NCBI GenBank assembly: GCA_005884605.1
Contig: VBBE01000016.1
Location: 1 to 13,036, forward strand
DNA: 13,036 nt
Origin: Candidatus Bathyarchaeota archaeon
Lineage (GTDB): Archaea; Thermoproteota; Bathyarchaeia; 40CM-2-53-6
Direction: 5' to 3'
Of the stretch, positions 1-7,514 are shown piece by piece (position 1 is the first letter of the stretch; every line of letters begins with the position of its first letter). The translations under genes were made by a program, and so were the position numbers. The notes beneath the pieces are model-generated. The model worked only from the letters and a program-made list of their open reading frames with translations, made no database searches and was not told the origin of the DNA.

Positions 1-762
1 GCAATCCACTACGTAGATGAAGGCTCCGGCGCCCGACCGGTTGTAATGATTCATGGCAACCCCGCCTGGTCTTACATGTGGAGGCGGCTGGTCCCTGCAA
101 TCACCGGGTCCGGTCACCGAGCCCTCGCATTCGATCTAATGGGTTTCGGAAAATCGGACAAGCCAAACCCGGACCTCCACGATTTTCCACACCACGCAAG
201 AATAGTTTCCAGCTACATCGAATCCCTAGGACTGAGGAATCTGATCTTGATCGTGCACGACTGGGGAGGACCACTCGCAATGCAGTACGTAATACGACAC
301 CCGCAAAACATTGCGGGTCTAGTCATCATGAACACTTTCCTCACATCAGACTATCGTCTTCCACCTCAAGTGGCCGCAAAAATCACCCCTGCGATTATCA
401 AGGAGTCATCAGTCAACCCCGAGAACATCACAGAGAATACCATGGAAGCCTACTGGGCGCCTTTCCCGGACGACGAAGCCAAGAAAGCCTACCGAGCCTT
501 CCCTAGAATGTTCCCGGACTCGCCCACGCACCCGAGCTTCAAACCGATGAAAGAAATAGAGCAAGGTCTTCCTCGGCTGAAAATTCCAACTCTGGTGATC
601 TGGGGAACGGGAAAAACGGCCCCGACCTATGCTGAGAGAGTGACCAAGCTGATTCCGAACGCAAAGTTGACACAGGTGAAGGCAGGTCACTTCGTTCCTG
701 AGGACGCGCCTGACGAGGTGGAGAAGCTTGTTCTAGGCTTCTTCTCCGATAATCTTCTCTAA
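1..762 (+). CDS. Haloalkane-dehalogenase-like alpha/beta hydrolase (5' end outside window)
   Basis: The reading frame is open from base 1, so the gene begins upstream; 253 residues are visible. Seen: an oxyanion-hole motif HGNPAWSYMW just after the first visible strand, a nucleophile elbow HDWGG with Asp at bases 259-261, a strand reading LVIMN, and a C-terminal catalytic His in AGHFVPED. HGNP together with Asp-Trp-Gly-Gly is characteristic of haloalkane dehalogenases and close relatives, where the Asn and Trp hold the halide and Asp attacks the carbon. Odd: the acid expected after strand 7 (usually WGxxD) is replaced, the sequence being WGTGKTAP, and the alternative acid position after strand 6 carries Asn. 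Activity is therefore uncertain; epoxide hydrolase or another hydrolase is possible. An 87-base gap with its own promoter-like box separates it from the next gene, so it need not belong to that operon. Confidence 0.8.
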   Translation, partial: AIHYVDEGSGARPVVMIHGNPAWSYMWRRLVPAITGSGHRALAFDLMGFGKSDKPNPDLHDFPHHARIVSSYIESLGLRNLILIVHDWGGPLAMQYVIRHPQNIAGLVIMNTFLTSDYRLPPQVAAKITPAIIKESSVNPENITENTMEAYWAPFPDDEAKKAYRAFPRMFPDSPTHPSFKPMKEIEQGLPRLKIPTLVIWGTGKTAPTYAERVTKLIPNAKLTQVKAGHFVPEDAPDEVEKLVLGFFSDNLL

Positions 763-809
763 CCTACTGTTGATCTCGTAACCACCTATCTCGGATGTTG
801 AGAAATAGG

Positions 810-815
810 TTAAAA
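810..815 (+). promoter_or_regulatory. Archaeal TATA-like box for the homogentisate cluster
   Basis: TTAAAA, preceded by an A-rich stretch (AGAAATA) that could serve as a BRE, sits 37 bases (box centre) before the TTG start at 850. With the usual ~26-base spacing, transcription would start near 838-840 and leave a leader of about 10 bases, consistent with the absence of a Shine-Dalgarno sequence. Inferred by eye from sequence and spacing only. Confidence 0.45.
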
Positions 816-849
816 GGTTCAACCTTAGAACAATCCAGCCGATCCAAAA

Positions 850-1938
850 TTGAAGAACGACGCGTTGCCTATCGAAGGAATAGACTATGTTGAGCTCTAC
901 GTTGGAAACGCGAAACAGGCCAGTTACTTTTACAAAAACGGCTTCGGCTTCACACCCGTCGCCTACAGCGGACCAGAGACAGGAGTCAAAGACAAAACCT
1001 CCTACCTGATGCAACAAGGAGATATCAGACTTCTACTAACATCCTCCCTAATTCCAGACCATCCGATCTCTAGGTACGTGATCACCCATGGAGACGGTGT
1101 AGCGGACGTTGCTATGCGAGTGAAGGATGTTGACTGGACATACAAAGAAGCCCTTCGGCGCGGCGCCAAGGGAATACAGGCCCCAAAGGTCCTCAAGGAC
1201 GATCATGGTACTATCCGTGGCGCAGCCATCGCAGCCTACGGCGATACCGTGCATACGTTCATTGAACGTCACGACTACCGCGGGATATTCGCCCCAGGAT
1301 ACACACCATTCCCAGGGAAAGAGGAGTCCGTCGGCCTGAAACACGTCGACCACGTGGTCGCTAACGTGGAGGAGGGAAAGATGGATTACTGGGTAGAGTT
1401 CTATGGTAATGTTTTCGGGTTCACCCAGCTCATCAGCTTCGACGACAAGGACATCAGCACTGAATACTCCGCCCTCCGCTCCAAGGTCATGCGCAATCCC
1501 AGCGGGACGGTCAAGTTCCCGATCAACGAGCCGGCCGCGGGAAAGAGAAAATCGCAGATACAAGAATACTTGGACTACTTTAAGGGCGCTGGAGTCCAAC
1601 ACCTCGCCATCTCCACCGAAGACCTCGTTGCCACCGTCGCAAGATTGGCCGAGCGGGGAATAGAGTTCCTGCGCACACCCGACAGCTACTACGCAGACCT
1701 TCCTAAGCGCGTCGGAGGAATCTCGGAGAGGGTAGATGATCTAAAACGTCTTGGCATACTTGTGGACAAGGATGAGAAGGGCTACATGCTCCAGATATTC
1801 ACCAAACCCCTCCAAGACCGGCCAACGTTGTTCTTCGAGCTTATCCAGAGGAAGGGAAGCGAATCGTTTGGAAAAGGCAATTTCAAGGCCCTGTTCCAAT
1901 CCATAGAAGCGGAACAGGCGAAACGGGGAAACCTCTAG
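850..1938 (+). CDS. hpd: 4-hydroxyphenylpyruvate dioxygenase
   Basis: This non-haem Fe(II), O2-dependent cytosolic enzyme converts 4-hydroxyphenylpyruvate to homogentisate with decarboxylation and side-chain migration, the second step of tyrosine breakdown. The 362 residues match the usual bacterial/archaeal length (about 350-390). Two vicinal-oxygen-chelate domains are visible: an N-terminal one from IDYVELYVGN (residues 11-20) and a catalytic one from residue 162. The three iron ligands can be read as His168 (in KHVDHVV), His251 (in GVQHLAI) and Glu330 (in LFFELIQRKG). The C-terminal tail NFKALFQSIE...QAKRGNL is typical of the family. The start is TTG at 850, with no Shine-Dalgarno sequence. 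It leads a tight cluster: the next gene starts after 6 bases. The paralogous hydroxymandelate synthase is less likely given the neighbouring homogentisate genes. Confidence 0.96.
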   Translation: MKNDALPIEGIDYVELYVGNAKQASYFYKNGFGFTPVAYSGPETGVKDKTSYLMQQGDIRLLLTSSLIPDHPISRYVITHGDGVADVAMRVKDVDWTYKEALRRGAKGIQAPKVLKDDHGTIRGAAIAAYGDTVHTFIERHDYRGIFAPGYTPFPGKEESVGLKHVDHVVANVEEGKMDYWVEFYGNVFGFTQLISFDDKDISTEYSALRSKVMRNPSGTVKFPINEPAAGKRKSQIQEYLDYFKGAGVQHLAISTEDLVATVARLAERGIEFLRTPDSYYADLPKRVGGISERVDDLKRLGILVDKDEKGYMLQIFTKPLQDRPTLFFELIQRKGSESFGKGNFKALFQSIEAEQAKRGNL

Positions 1939-1944
1939 CCTCAG

Positions 1945-2955
1945 ATGAAACTGGTCGTCTACAGCACAAAGAAAACACCGAAAAAGATCCGTGCTGGGCT
2001 GCTGTGGGGAGAATGGATACTAGACACCGAACGAGTTGCTAGCACAGCTGAGAAGCTGAAGATTCCGGCACCACGATCAATCAGAAACCTACCTGCAGCG
2101 GTCACCGTCAAACAGATTCTCTCCCGGAACCCGAAACTTCTGGACGACCTTCAATCCGTGTCATGGCGGATCTTCAACAGAATACCGCCAGAGTATGTCT
2201 ACCGATTCATGACCCGGACTGAAGATGCCGGGCTCAAGGCTCCAGTTCCAGACCCTCCGACTCTACGAGATTTCTACGCATTCGAAGACCATGTCAAAGC
2301 AGCCCGAGCCAGACGAGGCCTTCCAATGCCGCAGGAGTGGTACGAGTTCCCTGCCTTCTACTACTCAAACCCGCACGTAATCTACGGTCCCGATGATAAC
2401 GTGCCCTATCCATCATACACTAAGACTCTCGACTATGAGCTTGAGATTGCCTGCGTAATCGGACAAGGAGGAATAGACATACCAGAATCGGAGGCCGAAG
2501 CCCACATCGCAGGTTACACTATAATGAACGATTGGAGTGCAAGGGACATTCAGGTGCCCGAGATGAAAATCGGGCTAGGCCCAGCTAAGGCAAAGGACTT
2601 CGCCACCTCGCTCGGACCATGGCTCGTCACTCCCGACGAGCTGCAAGACCGGAAGACGGCGCCAGGCAAGTTCAATCTCAAGATGACCGCCAAAGTCAAC
2701 GCCAAACAACTGTCAATCGGAAACATGGACAAGATGCATTGGACCTTTCCACAGATGATAGCCCGGGCCTCCCAATCCGTTCAGCTCCAGCCGGGAGAAG
2801 TGTTCGGATCCGGGACCGTGGGAACAGGATCCCTGTTGGAATTGGGACAAGAGGTTCATCCCTGGCTCAAACCCGGAGACATCGTGGAGCTTGATATCGA
2901 AAGACTGGGAGTGTTGAGAAACAAAGTTATACGCCCCGAGAAAACGTCAGAGTGA
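1945..2955 (+). CDS. Fumarylacetoacetase-family hydrolase
   Basis: A two-domain fumarylacetoacetate hydrolase homologue of 336 residues, the last step of homogentisate breakdown: cleavage of the C-C bond of fumarylacetoacetate to fumarate and acetoacetate. Seen against mammalian FAH: metal ligand Asp109 in RDFYAF, catalytic-base candidate His116 in EDHV, ligands Glu165 and Glu167 in DYELEIA, ligand Asp196 in MNDWSARD, a substrate Lys near 217 in AKDFATSLGPWLV, and the glycine-rich GSGTVGTGSLLE loop at 288-299. All catalytic positions appear intact. The ATG start is 6 bases after hpd; the next gene starts 6 bases after its stop, so the three are probably cotranscribed. FAH-family enzymes also hydrolyse other 3,5- and 2,4-dioxo acids, so its true substrate here could be maleyl- or succinylacetoacetate rather than the fumaryl form. 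Confidence 0.93.
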   Translation: MKLVVYSTKKTPKKIRAGLLWGEWILDTERVASTAEKLKIPAPRSIRNLPAAVTVKQILSRNPKLLDDLQSVSWRIFNRIPPEYVYRFMTRTEDAGLKAPVPDPPTLRDFYAFEDHVKAARARRGLPMPQEWYEFPAFYYSNPHVIYGPDDNVPYPSYTKTLDYELEIACVIGQGGIDIPESEAEAHIAGYTIMNDWSARDIQVPEMKIGLGPAKAKDFATSLGPWLVTPDELQDRKTAPGKFNLKMTAKVNAKQLSIGNMDKMHWTFPQMIARASQSVQLQPGEVFGSGTVGTGSLLELGQEVHPWLKPGDIVELDIERLGVLRNKVIRPEKTSE

Positions 2956-2961
2956 GCAAGA

Positions 2962-4128
2962 TTGCCTAGTTATTACAGCCTCGGCAGACTTCCCGCCAAG
3001 AGGCATACCCAGTTCCGAAAACCAGACGGGTCATTGTACCAGGAAGAGGTTTTCGGGACCGAAGCATTCTCCGGCGTCTACTCAACCCTCTACCACATCA
3101 ATCCCCCCACCAAAGTGTCCCATATCAAGAAGCTCAAAGAGCTCGCGATAACTCGATGGCAACCCGACCTCCACCGCCATCACCACGTCCGCACCAAGAA
3201 CACCGAACTTGCAAAGGACCCGATTGAAGGACGCCAGCCCCTGTTCTACAACGATGACGTATTCGTCTCAACTGTCCGACCCTCCCACGGCATGGACTGG
3301 TTCTTCAGAAACGCCCAAGGAGACGAGCTATACTTCATCCATGAAGGAGAGGGAAGCCTGGAATCTGTCTTCGGAATCCTGCCTTTTCACGAGGGAGACT
3401 TTGTCGTCGTCCCGCGAGGAACCACGTACCGGATAAACTTGGAGGGAAAAGACAATCGGTTCATGGTAACCGAATCCGCCGGGCCTATCGAGATTCCGAA
3501 GCGATATAGAAACGATTACGGCCAGTTGGTAGAATTGGCACCCTACGCGGACCGAGATTTCCGTCGACCCGAGAAACTTGTCCCACATAGCGACTCCGGG
3601 GAGTTTGAGGTCCGAGTCAAGATCGACAACTCGCTAATGTCCTATGTTTTCGATTATCACCCAATCGATGTTGTCGGATGGGACGGCTATCTCTATCCCT
3701 GGGTCTTCAATGTCAACGATTTCGAGCCGCTAACGGGTCGGGTTCACCAGCCGCCACCGATCCATCAGACATTCGAGGCACCGGGGTTCGATGTGCTATC
3801 TTTCGTGCCGCGAAAACTCGACTACCACCCTCAAGCCATACCAGTCCCATACAACCACAGCAACATCGACAGCGACGAGGTCCTCTACTACGTCAGCGGA
3901 GACTTCAGCAGCCGCCGAGGAATCGAGGTCGGATCTTTCACACTCCACCGGAGAGGAGTACACCACGGACCACAACCGGGAGCCGTGGAAGCAAGCCTGG
4001 GGAAAGATTCCACCAATGAACTGGCAATTATGATCGAGACCAAGAAGCCGTTGAAGGTGACTTCGATCGCTGAGAAGCTGGACGATCCCAACTATCCCTT
4101 CAGCTGGCAGACACCCGCCAATAAATAG
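2962..4128 (+). CDS. hmgA: Homogentisate 1,2-dioxygenase
   Basis: This Fe(II)-dependent dioxygenase opens the homogentisate ring to maleylacetoacetate using O2. It has 388 residues, shorter than the ~440-residue proteobacterial/eukaryotic form. Beginning at MPSYYSLGRLPAKRHTQFRK, it has the double-cupin layout of the family. Iron-ligand candidates are His299 and Glu306 (in PYNHSNIDSDEVLYY) and His335 (in GVHHGPQPG), matching the His/Glu/His set of human HGD. An N-terminal cupin with ELYFIHEGEG and DFVVVPRGTTYR (residues 122-156) is also clear. The start is TTG at 2962, 6 bases after the fumarylacetoacetase stop; GAGTGAGC upstream is at best a weak ribosome-binding site. Order in the cluster is hpd, fah, hmgA. 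Very confident given both residues and context. Confidence 0.95.
   Translation: MPSYYSLGRLPAKRHTQFRKPDGSLYQEEVFGTEAFSGVYSTLYHINPPTKVSHIKKLKELAITRWQPDLHRHHHVRTKNTELAKDPIEGRQPLFYNDDVFVSTVRPSHGMDWFFRNAQGDELYFIHEGEGSLESVFGILPFHEGDFVVVPRGTTYRINLEGKDNRFMVTESAGPIEIPKRYRNDYGQLVELAPYADRDFRRPEKLVPHSDSGEFEVRVKIDNSLMSYVFDYHPIDVVGWDGYLYPWVFNVNDFEPLTGRVHQPPPIHQTFEAPGFDVLSFVPRKLDYHPQAIPVPYNHSNIDSDEVLYYVSGDFSSRRGIEVGSFTLHRRGVHHGPQPGAVEASLGKDSTNELAIMIETKKPLKVTSIAEKLDDPNYPFSWQTPANK
4121..4127 (+). promoter_or_regulatory. Possible internal TATA-like box
   Basis: ATAAATA overlaps the last codons and stop of hmgA and lies about 41 bases before the TTG start of the reductase-like gene. It could give that gene a separate promoter with a leader near 14 bases. 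Weak, because it also encodes the hmgA C-terminus. Confidence 0.25.
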
Positions 4129-4164
4129 AGGGGCCACACTCTTCCGAATCCGAAGCTGACACTA

Positions 4165-5271
4165 TTGTCCAATTTGGGAGTTGTCAGCGGCGATTACTCC
4201 TATCTACCTATCGAGAGGGTCCACTTCGGACCGGACTCGATTGCACGGTTAGCCGAAGAGCTTGACAAAATACCATCACACCGTCCGTTCATCATCACCG
4301 GACAAACCATCGCCGAGAAGACAAGACTAGTAGACGCAGTCGAAAAGGCATCAGGACGAAAGTTCGTCGGCGTCTTCTCTGGCATCAAACAGCACGCTCC
4401 GATCAGCGCCATAAAACAAGCAATCAGTGAAGTACAAAGGGCAAGAGCTGATTCTCTGATTAGCCTTGGAGGCGGTAGCCCTATCGACTCGACAAAGATC
4501 GCTGTCAAGGAGCTATCAGAAAACTTCGCCAAACCCATCATTGCTCATCTCGCGATTCCAACAACACTCTCAGCCGCTGAATTCTCACACTCAGCTGGAA
4601 TGACAGATGACACCTCGAAAAGAAAGACAGGTGTTCGTGATCCAAGGCTCGTTCCACGCTTGATCTTCCTAGACCCGAAAATCACAGTTGATACTCCTTC
4701 ATGGCTCTGGGCTTGTACGGGAATCCGGAGTCTCGACCACGCAGTGGAGTCTGTCTACTCCCCCAGACACCAACCATACGTCGACGTTCTTGCATTAGAA
4801 TCTGTCAGGCTCCTCTTTCAAAGCCTCAAGTCCTCCACCAACGATCCAAGCGAGATCGGCCCTCGTCTCGCCTGTCAAATGGCAGCATGGATGTCCTTCG
4901 CCGGAGTCCAAAGCGTCGGGACCGGATTGAGCCACGCCATAGGCCGCGTTATCGGTGCAACCTGGGACATCCCTCATGGTATCACATCTTGCCTGACACT
5001 TGCCGAGGTAATGCGACACCAGGCTCGGAAATATCCAGACCGGCTCGTGTTAATCGCAAAAGCAGAGGGACAAGACTCGACGGGGCTCAGTGAGAGCAAA
5101 CAAGCCCTATCTGCGGCGGACCGAGTCGAAGAGTTAGTCAAAGACCTCAGACTCTCCAAAAGGCTCAGCGACTACGGCATTGAGAAGAATGATCTCCCAT
5201 CAATAGCTAAAGAGGCTGTAGGGCCGGAAGAATATTCGATGGCGCTGGAAGTTCTACAAGCGATATTCTAG
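4165..5271 (+). CDS. Maleylacetate-reductase-like member of the iron alcohol dehydrogenase superfamily
   Basis: 368 residues with the dehydroquinate-synthase-like/Fe-ADH fold. An N-terminal dinucleotide domain carries GGGSPIDSTK (residues 102-111); IPTTLSAAEFSHSAGMTDD (131-149), a KTGVRDPRLVP segment and DP at 170-171 link it to the C-terminal helical domain. VGVFSGIKQHAP (68-79) and the KTGxRDPRxxP segment are what maleylacetate reductases look like. Fe-ADH ligand positions: the expected Asp, four residues before the first His, is Arg188 (RSLDH), while His192, His257 (GLSH) and His271 (DIPH) are kept with the normal 14-residue spacing of the last two. Loss of that Asp also occurs in maleylacetate reductases, which work without metal. 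It starts with TTG 36 bases after hmgA. Inferred role: reduction of the maleyl double bond of the ring-cleavage product; a plain alcohol dehydrogenase remains possible. Confidence 0.8.
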   Translation: MSNLGVVSGDYSYLPIERVHFGPDSIARLAEELDKIPSHRPFIITGQTIAEKTRLVDAVEKASGRKFVGVFSGIKQHAPISAIKQAISEVQRARADSLISLGGGSPIDSTKIAVKELSENFAKPIIAHLAIPTTLSAAEFSHSAGMTDDTSKRKTGVRDPRLVPRLIFLDPKITVDTPSWLWACTGIRSLDHAVESVYSPRHQPYVDVLALESVRLLFQSLKSSTNDPSEIGPRLACQMAAWMSFAGVQSVGTGLSHAIGRVIGATWDIPHGITSCLTLAEVMRHQARKYPDRLVLIAKAEGQDSTGLSESKQALSAADRVEELVKDLRLSKRLSDYGIEKNDLPSIAKEAVGPEEYSMALEVLQAIF

Positions 5272-5281
5272 ACATCATAAG

Positions 5282-6005
5282 GTGAAAGACTTAACCCAAG
5301 AAACTCAGACAACCCAGTCTCACTCTTACAAGAGATCGGGTTCGGACAAGATACCAGGGCTAACCGAAAAACTGCTCTACCGGGTCGCAAAGCGATGGAT
5401 AGCGGGATACACCCTCGAAGATGCGATTAGAGTCGCCCACAACGCGACGGATTATAGAAAGAGCCGAAGCCTATGACGAGTTTGTTTGGATAGACATGGA
5501 AAACTCATCGTACACCGAAGGGACGCTAAGAACTTACAGGGAAATTCTTCCAGGTCATCGGCAATTGGGAGTCTGCTTGCAGGCAAACATGAAACGGACC
5601 GAATCTGATCTCAAAGACCTCATTTCTCGCGGAGGAATAATCCGATTGGTGAAAGGTGCCTATCCTGAGACCGGAGAGTTGGCTTACAAGAAGAGAAGTG
5701 ATGTTGATGCGAACTATGTCAGGCTCATGATCATGCTCTTTGAGGGAGGAGGTCGGTTCGCTATCGGGACCCATGATGGAAAGCTCATTGACAAGGCAAG
5801 AGAACTTGCAAGAGAACAGAAACGAGACTTCGAGTTTCAAATGCTGAAGGGTATCAGGGATGACATCAAGCCAACTTTGATCGAGGAAGGATATCGAGTA
5901 AGTGAGTACATTCCCTATGGACCAGAGTGGTACAACTACAGCAAGAGAAGGATGCGCGAGCGAAAGAGGAACATTCTACTCCTCCTACGATCTATCACTG
6001 GCTAG
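5282..6005 (+). pseudogene. Proline dehydrogenase with an out-of-frame internal deletion
   Basis: Two pieces of one flavin-dependent proline dehydrogenase (proline to pyrroline-5-carboxylate). Piece one, GTG at 5282 to about 5445, reads through AKRWIAGYTLEDAIRVAHNA, the normal N-terminal segment. Piece two, in another frame from about 5449 to 6005, reads RIIERAEAYDEFVWIDMENS, then LGVCLQANMKRT, IRLVKGAYPE, FAIGTHDGKL, FEFQMLKGIRDD and the C-terminal YIPYGPEWYNYSKRRMRERK, all standard PRODH motifs. The part that should join them, covering the first barrel strands and the KLTQLGLD motif, about 65-70 residues, is missing, and the reading frame changes at the junction (about 5441-5450). Translated alone, piece one ends at 5476. 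The product cannot form the TIM barrel. It is either a dead gene or an assembly/sequencing deletion. It begins 10 bases after the reductase gene. Confidence 0.85.
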
Positions 6006-6100
6006 GCGGAACTAGAAAGACGGAGCAGAGCTTATCTACAGTTTCGAATTGCCAGCTGAACAATCCAAAAGATGCAGCTGAAAACGGAGAAGTGGTTGCT

Positions 6101-6265
6101 ATGGATCAGGTGGACAAGAACTTCATCGCTGATCTACTAGTACTATTCGTAATCCTCGTAGTCGTTGTGGGAGGCTTCACACTTCTCCACACCCCATCAA
6201 TTCTTCTCGGCGGAGGACTGGCCCTAGTCGTCGCTGTTGTTGCCGAGTTTGTATGGTCTCGCTGA
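6101..6265 (+). CDS. Small two-helix membrane protein
   Basis: A 54-residue frame starting MDQVDKNFIAD, followed by two hydrophobic segments (about residues 11-27, LLVLFVILVVVVGG, and 33-50, ILLGGGLALVVAVVAEF) separated by a short LLHTPS turn, ending VWSR. No family recognised. The frame is open further upstream to 5927, but that part overlaps the proline dehydrogenase and looks non-coding; ATG 6101 or GTG 6092 are the sensible starts. The 95 bases before it show no clear signal. Its last 42 bases overlap the 3' end of the minus-strand membrane protein gene. A spurious reading frame cannot be excluded. Confidence 0.45.
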   Translation: MDQVDKNFIADLLVLFVILVVVVGGFTLLHTPSILLGGGLALVVAVVAEFVWSR

Positions 6266-6829
6266 CACTCCAGCGATTCTCGTAGCTCTCTTTCTGGCCC
6301 GCACCCTCCGAGCCTGTCTTTCTCGTTTTTTCTTGGAAACTCTCTCCCGGCTCATTCGGGAGCGAAGAGAAACCAGGAGTTTTCGTACTTCGCCAGCGTA
6401 CGAATCCTTCGGACCTTTGATGTGTCTATCCGCGAAGACAGCGCAAAATAGGCCTACCCAAGCAATCCAGAGGGGAGGTCCATAACTGCCCGATGCGAGG
6501 GATGGTATCGAGGTCAAAAGGTCCACCAGTCCAAATGTTGTTCCAATTCCAACCAGTTCCTTTCCTGATCTCAGATGGTTTGCATAGCACAGTAGGCCGC
6601 CTAGAGAGATCGTGACTCCTCCGATCTGTACGAGTATCGCGAGGATACCCGCTAGAACCGAGAACACTGTTAGGCCGTTGGAAGAGAGGCTTGTGAATAG
6701 TCCAAGCCATGGATTCGATGCGGTGCCTGGCACTAGGTTCGATAGGACTGGCCTTGTCAGGGTGAGAATAATCCCGGCTACCATCGCGAGGGCGCTGGAG
6801 TATCTTTTGTCAATGTTTACAAATGCCAA
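6224..6829 (-). CDS. Multi-pass membrane protein with basic C-terminal tail
   Basis: 201 residues from a TTG start. Hydrophobic segments near residues 11-33, 50-72 (TVFSVLAGILAILVQIGG), 73-86, 93-115 and 121-133 suggest four or five membrane spans. The C-terminal ~55 residues are strongly basic (SRMSRERVSKKKRERQARRVRARKR region) and probably cytoplasmic, perhaps contacting nucleic acid or ribosomes. No family recognised. It follows the DUF309 gene on the same strand after a 55-base gap, so it may be cotranscribed with it or have its own promoter. The frame is open upstream without a good ATG, so the exact start is uncertain. Its 3' end overlaps the small membrane gene on the other strand. Confidence 0.65.
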   Translation of the reverse strand: MAFVNIDKRYSSALAMVAGIILTLTRPVLSNLVPGTASNPWLGLFTSLSSNGLTVFSVLAGILAILVQIGGVTISLGGLLCYANHLRSGKELVGIGTTFGLVDLLTSIPSLASGSYGPPLWIAWVGLFCAVFADRHIKGPKDSYAGEVRKLLVSLRSRMSRERVSKKKRERQARRVRARKRATRIAGVSARPYKLGNNSDD

Positions 6830-6884
6830 AGAAGCGTCCCCTCGGCTCTGCTTGAATTCTCCCGCTAAAAGGGTACAGATACCC

Positions 6885-7502
6885 TCACGGAGTCGGTGGA
6901 GGGGTTTTCGTTCTGACCCATTGGATCCTAAGCAACACTGGCGTGTTGTCTTTCAGGATCTGCTCAATACTGACTCTCAGACCTCTAATGTAAAGATCCT
7001 TGAACTGGTCGAGTGAGCCCAGTTTGTCCTTGGCCCTGCCAAGGATTGAAACGCAAACAGATTTCTCGTCTTTCTGATAATGAACGAGCGCCGCAGCAGT
7101 CAGGATTAGGCCTTGAATCGTATCTCGGTCAGCGCCTGTTGCGGGATGCCAGATCTCCTCCAAGACTTCGTGAGCTTCCCAGAACCTCTCTTGGTTGAAC
7201 AGATCGATTCCTTCTCGCAAAACTTCGTCCTCCCCTCGTGTAGAAATTCTGGATTCAAGGGATCTGAGCGTTACGACCTTGGAGATCTTGCCTTCGAGAA
7301 GATTCTTGGTTCTGCCGAGATCGGATGGCGCCGCGAAGAGGTCGAGTTCGATAGCGGTCGTGCTCACCCTGAGGTTTCCGATCTTCTCGTTAGGCTCCAG
7401 TAATTCTCGGATCTTCGCTTCCAGCATCCGCACGTCTTTCGGCGCGTAGGCTTGGTTGTTGTCAAGCCTCACAAGATATCTCATCATTTTCGTCCCATGC
7501 AT
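6885..7502 (-). CDS. DUF309 domain protein with N-terminal alpha/beta domain
   Basis: 205 residues. The C-terminal half (about residues 92-180) is a DUF309 domain: EGIDLFNQERFWEAHEVLEEIW followed by a DRDTIQGLILTAAALVHYQK helix, the hallmark FxEAHExLExxW signature of this small all-helical family of unknown function. The N-terminal ~85 residues (MRYLVRLDNNQAYAPKDVRM, later IGNLRVSTTAIELDLFAAPS) look like a small beta-alpha-beta domain and are not recognised. The start is ATG 7502 or, more likely from the sequence MMRYLVRL, ATG 7487/7484; with 7502 the gap to the upstream aldo/keto reductase is 12 bases, so the two are probably one transcript. A role cannot be assigned from sequence. Confidence 0.85.
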   Translation of the reverse strand: MHGTKMMRYLVRLDNNQAYAPKDVRMLEAKIRELLEPNEKIGNLRVSTTAIELDLFAAPSDLGRTKNLLEGKISKVVTLRSLESRISTRGEDEVLREGIDLFNQERFWEAHEVLEEIWHPATGADRDTIQGLILTAAALVHYQKDEKSVCVSILGRAKDKLGSLDQFKDLYIRGLRVSIEQILKDNTPVLLRIQWVRTKTPPPTP

Positions 7503-7514
7503 CGATTTGCCGTA

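Noticed and set aside
1048..1602. Long frame antisense to hpd
   Set aside because: It lies entirely within a confidently assigned gene on the other strand and its translation has no family features.
5421..5476. Programmed frameshift in proline dehydrogenase
   Set aside because: A frameshift alone cannot explain it, because about 65-70 residues of the conserved barrel are missing at the junction and no slippery sequence is evident.
5927..6100. N-terminal extension of the small membrane protein back to 5927
   Set aside because: It overlaps the conserved C-terminus of the proline dehydrogenase and its translation is low-complexity and polar, unlike the compact hydrophobic part from 6101.
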